A stretch of DNA of 43,181 nt, from positions 1 through 43,181 of the forward strand of contig CALVVT010000004.1 of NCBI GenBank assembly GCA_944363935.1, written 5' to 3'. The number at the start of each line of letters is the position of its first letter. The first letter of the stretch is position 1. The position numbers and the translations under genes are program-made. This DNA comes from an uncultured Bacilli bacterium. GTDB taxonomy: Bacteria; Bacillota_I; Bacilli_A; RF39; UBA660. Below are positions 39,564-43,181 of this stretch, piece by piece. Under the pieces are notes generated by a model. It saw only the letters and a list, made by a program, of their open reading frames with translations, did no database searches and had not been told where the DNA came from.

Positions 39564-42137
39564 TTATTTTGCTTCATACCAATTTATTCCATAATTAATA
39601 TCAGCCTTTAAAGGAACTGTTAATTTACATACGTTTTCCATTTCTTTTTTTGCTAGTTTGATAATTTCTTCAAGTTCTTCTTCGTAAACATCAAAGATAA
39701 GTTCGTCATGAACCTGCATAATCATTTTACTTTTTAAATTATTTTCATTCAAAGCTTTAAAAACATTAACCATAGCTTTTTTTATTATATCCGCACTAGT
39801 ACCTTGGATTGGCGTATTTAAAGCAATTCTTTCGCCACTTTGTCTAATTGTATAAACTGTATTTTTAAGTTCAGGAATATTTCTTTTCCGATTATAAAGA
39901 GTTCTAACAAAACCATCTTCTTTAGCTTTTTTAACAATATTATCCATATAATCTTTAATTCCTGGATAAGTATATAAGTATGTTTCAATAAATTCTTTAG
40001 CTTCTTTAGCCGAAATATTTAGATTTTGGGCGAGACCAAAACTACTAATTCCATATATTATTCCAAAATTAACGGCTTTTGCTATTCTTCGCATATTACT
40101 ATTAACTGCATCAATACTTATTTTAAAAATGTCACTAGCAGTTTTCGCATGAATATCTTTGCCATCTTTAAAAGCTTCTATTAAAGTCGGAACAGCTGCT
40201 ATATGAGCGAGAATACGTAGTTCTATTTGTGAATAATCGGCACTTAAAATATATTTACCGTTTGGAATAAAAGCCTTTCTTATTTCTCTACCATGACCTT
40301 CTTTAATAGGAATATTTTGTAAATTAGGTTCAGTTGAAGAAAGTCTTCCAGTTCTTGTATAGTTTTGAGTGTAAATTGTATGAACTTTGCCATTATCTAA
40401 ACATTTTAATAGACCTGTAACATAATTATTATAAGTTTTAGTTAAAATTCTATAATCTAATATTAAATCAATAATTGGGTGACTTCCTTTTAATTTATTA
40501 AGAACTTCAGCATTGGTTGAATATCCACTAGCTATTTTTTTCCCATGTTTTAAGTTTAATTTTTCAAACAAAATATAAGAAAGTTGTTTAGGTGACGAAA
40601 TATTAAATTCTTCACCGGCATAGTTATAAATATCTTTTGTTATAAGTTCTAGTTTTAAACTAATATCTTCCCCAATTTCTTTTAAAACGTTTTCATTTAC
40701 TTTAACTCCAGTATATTCCATATCAGCTAGCACCGAAATTAAAGGCATTTCAATATTATTAAATAAATCACTCATTTCTTCATTTTTTATTTTATTTTCA
40801 ATTATATCTTTACTTTCATAAATAAATTTAGCTTTTAAAATTGTATTTTTAGCTATTTCATTTATATCAGGAATATTTAATTTACTACCTTTACCATATA
40901 CTGTTTCATAAAAAGGTATTTTAAATCCAAGTTCACTAGCTAAATAAGCAATATCTTCTTTAACATTATAATCAAGTAAATTTCCCGCCACAAAAGCATC
41001 AAAGATAAAGTTATTTACTTCAATCCCTTGATGTTTTAACGAAACTATTAATTTTTTTAAATCATAAGTATATTTAGGTGTTTCTTTTAAGAAAGAAGGA
41101 TTTTGTTTTAAAGCTTCTAATGGGATAAATGTACTTATATTTTCATTATAAATACCCATTCCTAAAATTTCAGCTTGGTGATAATTATGACCAAGTATTT
41201 CTAGATAAACTGCTACTGGGTCATTTATATTTAATTTTTCTATATCCGTTGTTATACTAACATTTATTTTATCTTCTTTAACTTCTTTTTTCTTTAAAAA
41301 GGAATAAAATTCTAAATCTTCATATAATTTATTTAATTCTACTGTATTTTCGCCTTTATATTTAGTATCTTCTAAAGTTATATTCATATCAACATCTGTA
41401 ACAATAGTTGCGAGATTATAACTCATATAAGCATTGTCTTTATCGTTAATTAATTTTTCTTTTAATTTTCCTTTTATATTATCGATATTATTATATAAGT
41501 TATCTAATGTTTTATATTCTTGTAAAAGTTTTAAAGCTGTTTTTTCGCCAACTCCTTTAACTCCAGGAATATTATCACTACTATCCCCCATTAAAGCTTT
41601 TAAATCAATAACATTAATTGGTTTTATTCCATAAGCTTCTTCAAATGTTTTTTCATTATAACGAATATAGTCTTTTTGTTTTAAAAGTTTTATATCAACG
41701 TCTTCATTAATTAATTGTAATAAATCTTTATCACTACTAACAATTAATCCTTTATAATCATTATGATCACAATACTTACTAAAAGTTCCAATTATATCGT
41801 CAGCTTCATAGTTATCGATTTCATAATATTTTATTCCCATAGCTTCTAATAATTTTTTAGCTAAAGGAAACTGAATTTTTAGTTCATTAGGTGTTTCTAC
41901 TCTTCCACCTTTATAATCTTTATATTTTTCATGTCTAAAGGTTTTTCCTTTATCAAAAGCAACAATTATATATTCAGGATTTTCTTCTTTTAATATTTTA
42001 TTTATCATATTAGTAAAACCAAATAAAGCATTAGTAGGAAATCCTTTACTATTATTCATAAAATTACCATTATAAGCAGTTGCATAATAGCTTCTAAACA
42101 TTAAATTATTACCATCAACTAAAACTATTTTTTTCAT
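39564..42137 (-). CDS. polA: DNA polymerase I
   Basis: 857-aa polymerase for Okazaki-fragment processing and repair. The N-terminal 5' nuclease (~1-290; VDGNNLMFRSYYA, YEADDIIGTFSKY, GDSSDNIPGVKGVG) is complete. The middle 3'-5' exonuclease domain has lost its first acidic motif (AVYLEILG where D-x-E is expected), so proofreading is probably absent, as in B. subtilis Pol I. The polymerase domain has motif A ADYSQIELR (Asp634), motif B RRIAKAVNFGIIYG (R684, K687, F691, Y695) and motif C HDE (810-812). An extended -10 (TGCTATAAT, near 42160) precedes SD TTGGTGAT. Confidence 0.96.
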   Translation of the reverse strand: MKKIVLVDGNNLMFRSYYATAYNGNFMNNSKGFPTNALFGFTNMINKILKEENPEYIIVAFDKGKTFRHEKYKDYKGGRVETPNELKIQFPLAKKLLEAMGIKYYEIDNYEADDIIGTFSKYCDHNDYKGLIVSSDKDLLQLINEDVDIKLLKQKDYIRYNEKTFEEAYGIKPINVIDLKALMGDSSDNIPGVKGVGEKTALKLLQEYKTLDNLYNNIDNIKGKLKEKLINDKDNAYMSYNLATIVTDVDMNITLEDTKYKGENTVELNKLYEDLEFYSFLKKKEVKEDKINVSITTDIEKLNINDPVAVYLEILGHNYHQAEILGMGIYNENISTFIPLEALKQNPSFLKETPKYTYDLKKLIVSLKHQGIEVNNFIFDAFVAGNLLDYNVKEDIAYLASELGFKIPFYETVYGKGSKLNIPDINEIAKNTILKAKFIYESKDIIENKIKNEEMSDLFNNIEMPLISVLADMEYTGVKVNENVLKEIGEDISLKLELITKDIYNYAGEEFNISSPKQLSYILFEKLNLKHGKKIASGYSTNAEVLNKLKGSHPIIDLILDYRILTKTYNNYVTGLLKCLDNGKVHTIYTQNYTRTGRLSSTEPNLQNIPIKEGHGREIRKAFIPNGKYILSADYSQIELRILAHIAAVPTLIEAFKDGKDIHAKTASDIFKISIDAVNSNMRRIAKAVNFGIIYGISSFGLAQNLNISAKEAKEFIETYLYTYPGIKDYMDNIVKKAKEDGFVRTLYNRKRNIPELKNTVYTIRQSGERIALNTPIQGTSADIIKKAMVNVFKALNENNLKSKMIMQVHDELIFDVYEEELEEIIKLAKKEMENVCKLTVPLKADINYGINWYEAK

Positions 42138-42163
42138 TTTCTTATCACCAACCTAACCTAATT

Positions 42164-42195
42164 ATAGCAAAAAACAGGCATATTTTCTAGCCTGT
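42164..42195 (-). terminator. Terminator after the truncated surface-protein gene
   Basis: AACAGGC - 10-nt loop - GCCTGTT followed by TTTT on the minus strand, just before the polA promoter. Confidence 0.75.
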
Positions 42196-42197
42196 TA

Positions 42198-42822
42198 TTA
42201 TATTGAAAGGGTATAACTATTATCAGAGCTTCCATCGCCACCAGTAATTTTAACTTCTGGGGATAATGTTACTACAGGGCGGACGCCGGACGAAGTGTGA
42301 ACGTAGAAGCCGTGGTGGTTGCCAATGTAGCCGCTACTGGTTACATCCCACACAATGTACGAGCCGCTTTCAGAATACGGCGACATGGTCCACCAGTAAT
42401 CACTATTGAACTTCCAATTATTATTTTTACATGGTGCACTAGTTTGATATCCTTGATATACGCTGGTACAACTACTATTTGTACTTGCTCTTAAATATTC
42501 GGTAGCATCAATTAACCCTACTTTACCTTTCCATTTAACTGCATTTACTTGGTTTATATCTGTACTTATTGTTTGCCCTGACTGATTCTTTAATACTCCG
42601 ACATTATACAATGCATCTTCTTTTACCATTTCTTTAGCTGCCTGATTTAATCCATCATAATATGTTGTATTCAAATATGTATTTAATTCTGCCTCGGTGG
42701 TTGGTAACGCATATTTCGTTCCGTTTACCTCCGCGGCTAACTCTGTTATTGGACTTAAATTTGTATTATACAATGTACTACTGCTTCCCCAGATATTGCA
42801 ACCATACGTTGAACTGCTCATA
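42198..42822 (-). pseudogene. C-terminal fragment of a second variable surface protein, cut by an IS
   Basis: About 208 codons homologous to the C-terminal domain of the 118-2174 gene: CNIWGSSSTLYN, NGTKYALPTTEAELNTYLNTTYYDGL, KWKGKVGLIDATEYLRAS, WWTMSP, GVRPVVTLSPEVKITGGDGS. An extra Cys pair (SSCTSVY, APCKNN) distinguishes it. The open frame runs to an ATG at 42845, but its first residues (MCLKNCPL) come from the IS end that begins about 42823, so signal peptide and upstream domains are missing from the window. Its end holds a second GC-rich variable region. Expression would need a promoter in or beyond the IS. Confidence 0.8.
42277..42386 (-). other. Candidate diversity-generating variable region 2 (VR2)
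   Basis: 110-bp patch, 56% G+C (62 of 110 by hand count), coding from MSP to GVRP. It shares scaffold codons with VR1 but is three codons longer, so the two may stem from different templates or an indel. Variable codons are almost all NNC/NNT (TAT, AGC, GGC, ATT, GAT, ACC, CAC, TTC); GAA and GTA are exceptions. No template in the window. Confidence 0.55.
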
Positions 42823-42890
42823 AGTGGACAGTTTTTTAAACACATTAAAATAGGGGTATCTTACTTGATACTCCCTATCTCTTCTCTATC

Positions 42891-42919
42891 TTGATAAAAC
42901 GACCTTTTTCTGTTATTAT
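42891..42919 (+). promoter_or_regulatory. Transposase promoter inside the IS
   Basis: -35 TTGATA (42891-42896), 17-bp spacer, -10 TATTAT (42914-42919). The -35 and spacer lie in the left arm of the inverted repeat, so transcripts starting here (about 42926) lack that arm. Confidence 0.65.
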
Positions 42920-42984
42920 TTCTTTAGACTAACAATTTTTCAATAACAACAAAAATTCTCTTTATAAAAAGGTGGTCGTTTTAT
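42894..42984 (+). repeat. Long inverted repeat that can sequester the transposase start
   Basis: ATAAAACGACC (42894-42904) pairs with GGTCGTTTTAT (42974-42984), extended by TTTTT / AAAAA across a 3-nt bulge. The right arm covers the Shine-Dalgarno (AAGGTGG) and the first bases of the transposase ATG. Confidence 0.75.
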
Positions 42985-43181
42985 GTCTAAAGTATACAAT
43001 AATCAAGATAAAATTGCAAGTGATATTGCTTCTTTTCTTAAAAAAGTTTTCCCTAATATTAGAAAATCTCAACTTAATATTATTCCTTTTATTTTTATTG
43101 GTATTATTTTAGCCGAATCTTCTGTTGCTTCGGATATCGCCAAACATCTTAAAGGTGATTTCTCTCTTGTTAAACTTGATT
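42983..43181 (+). CDS. Transposase, IS4-like, N-terminal fragment
   Basis: The first 66 codons are in the window: MSKVYNNQDKIASDIASFLK, then KVFPNIRKSQLNIIPFIFIG and IILAESSVASDIAKHLKGDF, continuing past the edge. The DNA-binding start with AESSVASDIAKHLKGDFSLVKLD resembles IS4-type DDE transposases common in gut Firmicutes and RF39 genomes (recalled, not searched). The catalytic residues lie outside. AAAAAGGTGG is the SD. Confidence 0.75.
   Translation, partial: MSKVYNNQDKIASDIASFLKKVFPNIRKSQLNIIPFIFIGIILAESSVASDIAKHLKGDFSLVKLD

Larger units (their letters stand above)
42823..43181 (+). mobile_element. Left end of an insertion sequence with transposase start (partial)
   Basis: Begins AGTGGACAGTTTT, the inverse of the end at ~117, inside the truncated surface-protein gene. 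It contains a ~160-bp leader with a promoter, a large inverted repeat and the start of the transposase. The element runs off the window. Target-site duplications cannot be checked. Confidence 0.8.

Noticed and set aside
39564-42137. Loss of proofreading residues in Pol I as an anomaly
   Set aside because: The same loss is known in Bacillus and other Firmicutes Pol I, so it is ordinary for the group.
1-43181. CRISPR array
   Set aside because: No regularly spaced direct repeats were found; the only tandem repeats noted are the three MraZ boxes.
1-43181. tRNA or rRNA genes
   Set aside because: No T-arm-like GGTTCGAATCC motif or cloverleaf candidate was noticed in the intergenic regions on either strand.

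Overview
The window looks like a chromosome segment of an uncultured, AT-rich, low-GC Gram-positive gut bacterium, of the RF39/Bacilli type once filed under Mollicutes or 'Clostridium sp. CAG'. The evidence is the very low GC, standard-code genes (TGG for Trp, TGA used as stop), mycoplasma-like MraZ boxes, a peptidoglycan and division gene set (mraZ, rsmH, ftsL, PBP2-type transpeptidase, ftsQ, murG), a full-length Spo0A and several type IV pilin-like proteins. Placement is inferred from gene content only. No tRNA, rRNA or CRISPR array was seen.

Layout. (1) 1-2174: right end of an insertion sequence (IS), then a secreted repeat protein whose signal peptide is split by an A7-tract frameshift and whose C-terminus has a GC-rich, hypervariable-looking patch. 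(2) 2288-6086: dcw-type operon mraZ-rsmH-ftsL-pbp behind a strong promoter with three MraZ boxes. (3) 6302-16111: P-type ATPase, lipoproteins, a YtxG/YtxH-type envelope operon, trmB, a spore-coat-like small protein, uvrC, and a toxin-antitoxin pair (MqsR-like toxin; YgiT zinc-ribbon/XRE/Panacea-like antitoxin). (4) 16287-17866: a candidate stand-alone small RNA, a YgjV-like membrane protein, a decayed small gene with a perfect promoter, and a YigZ-family protein. (5) 17871-25990: pilin-like genes, ftsQ, murG, a MacB/FtsX-type ABC transporter, and glmS with Ser in place of the catalytic Cys. (6) 26053-26814: spo0A, with a 0A box and a dyad upstream. (7) 26917-33979: one long transcription unit with nucleoside kinase, gap, a pilin, pgk, a flippase-like protein, a glycolipid glycosyltransferase and a very short tpiA. 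(8) 34093-42137: clpP, a graveyard region holding an AbiEi-type remnant and a 53-bp exact copy of part of the surface gene, greA and two U32 tRNA-hydroxylation proteins, a HIRAN-domain gene with a 49-aa partner, a DUF975 protein and polA. (9) 42198-43181: a second copy of the variable C-terminal domain, cut by an IS whose transposase start begins at 42983.

How it fits together. Most genes run on the minus strand in tight operons with 1-25 bp overlaps, closed by hairpin terminators that often overlap stop codons and serve both strands. The most unusual signal is the pair of GC-rich (about 62% and 56%) patches at the 3' ends of two paralogous surface-protein domains, at opposite ends of the window. 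They share an invariant codon scaffold, while nearly all variable codons are NNC or NNT. That is the pattern expected of targets of a diversity-generating retroelement (DGR) whose reverse transcriptase and template repeat lie elsewhere. Other points worth attention are the Cys-to-Ser GlmS, the promoter-hairpin-terminator small RNA, the TA module with AGGTG/CACCT operators, and the IS hairpin that can hide the transposase start site in read-in transcripts.
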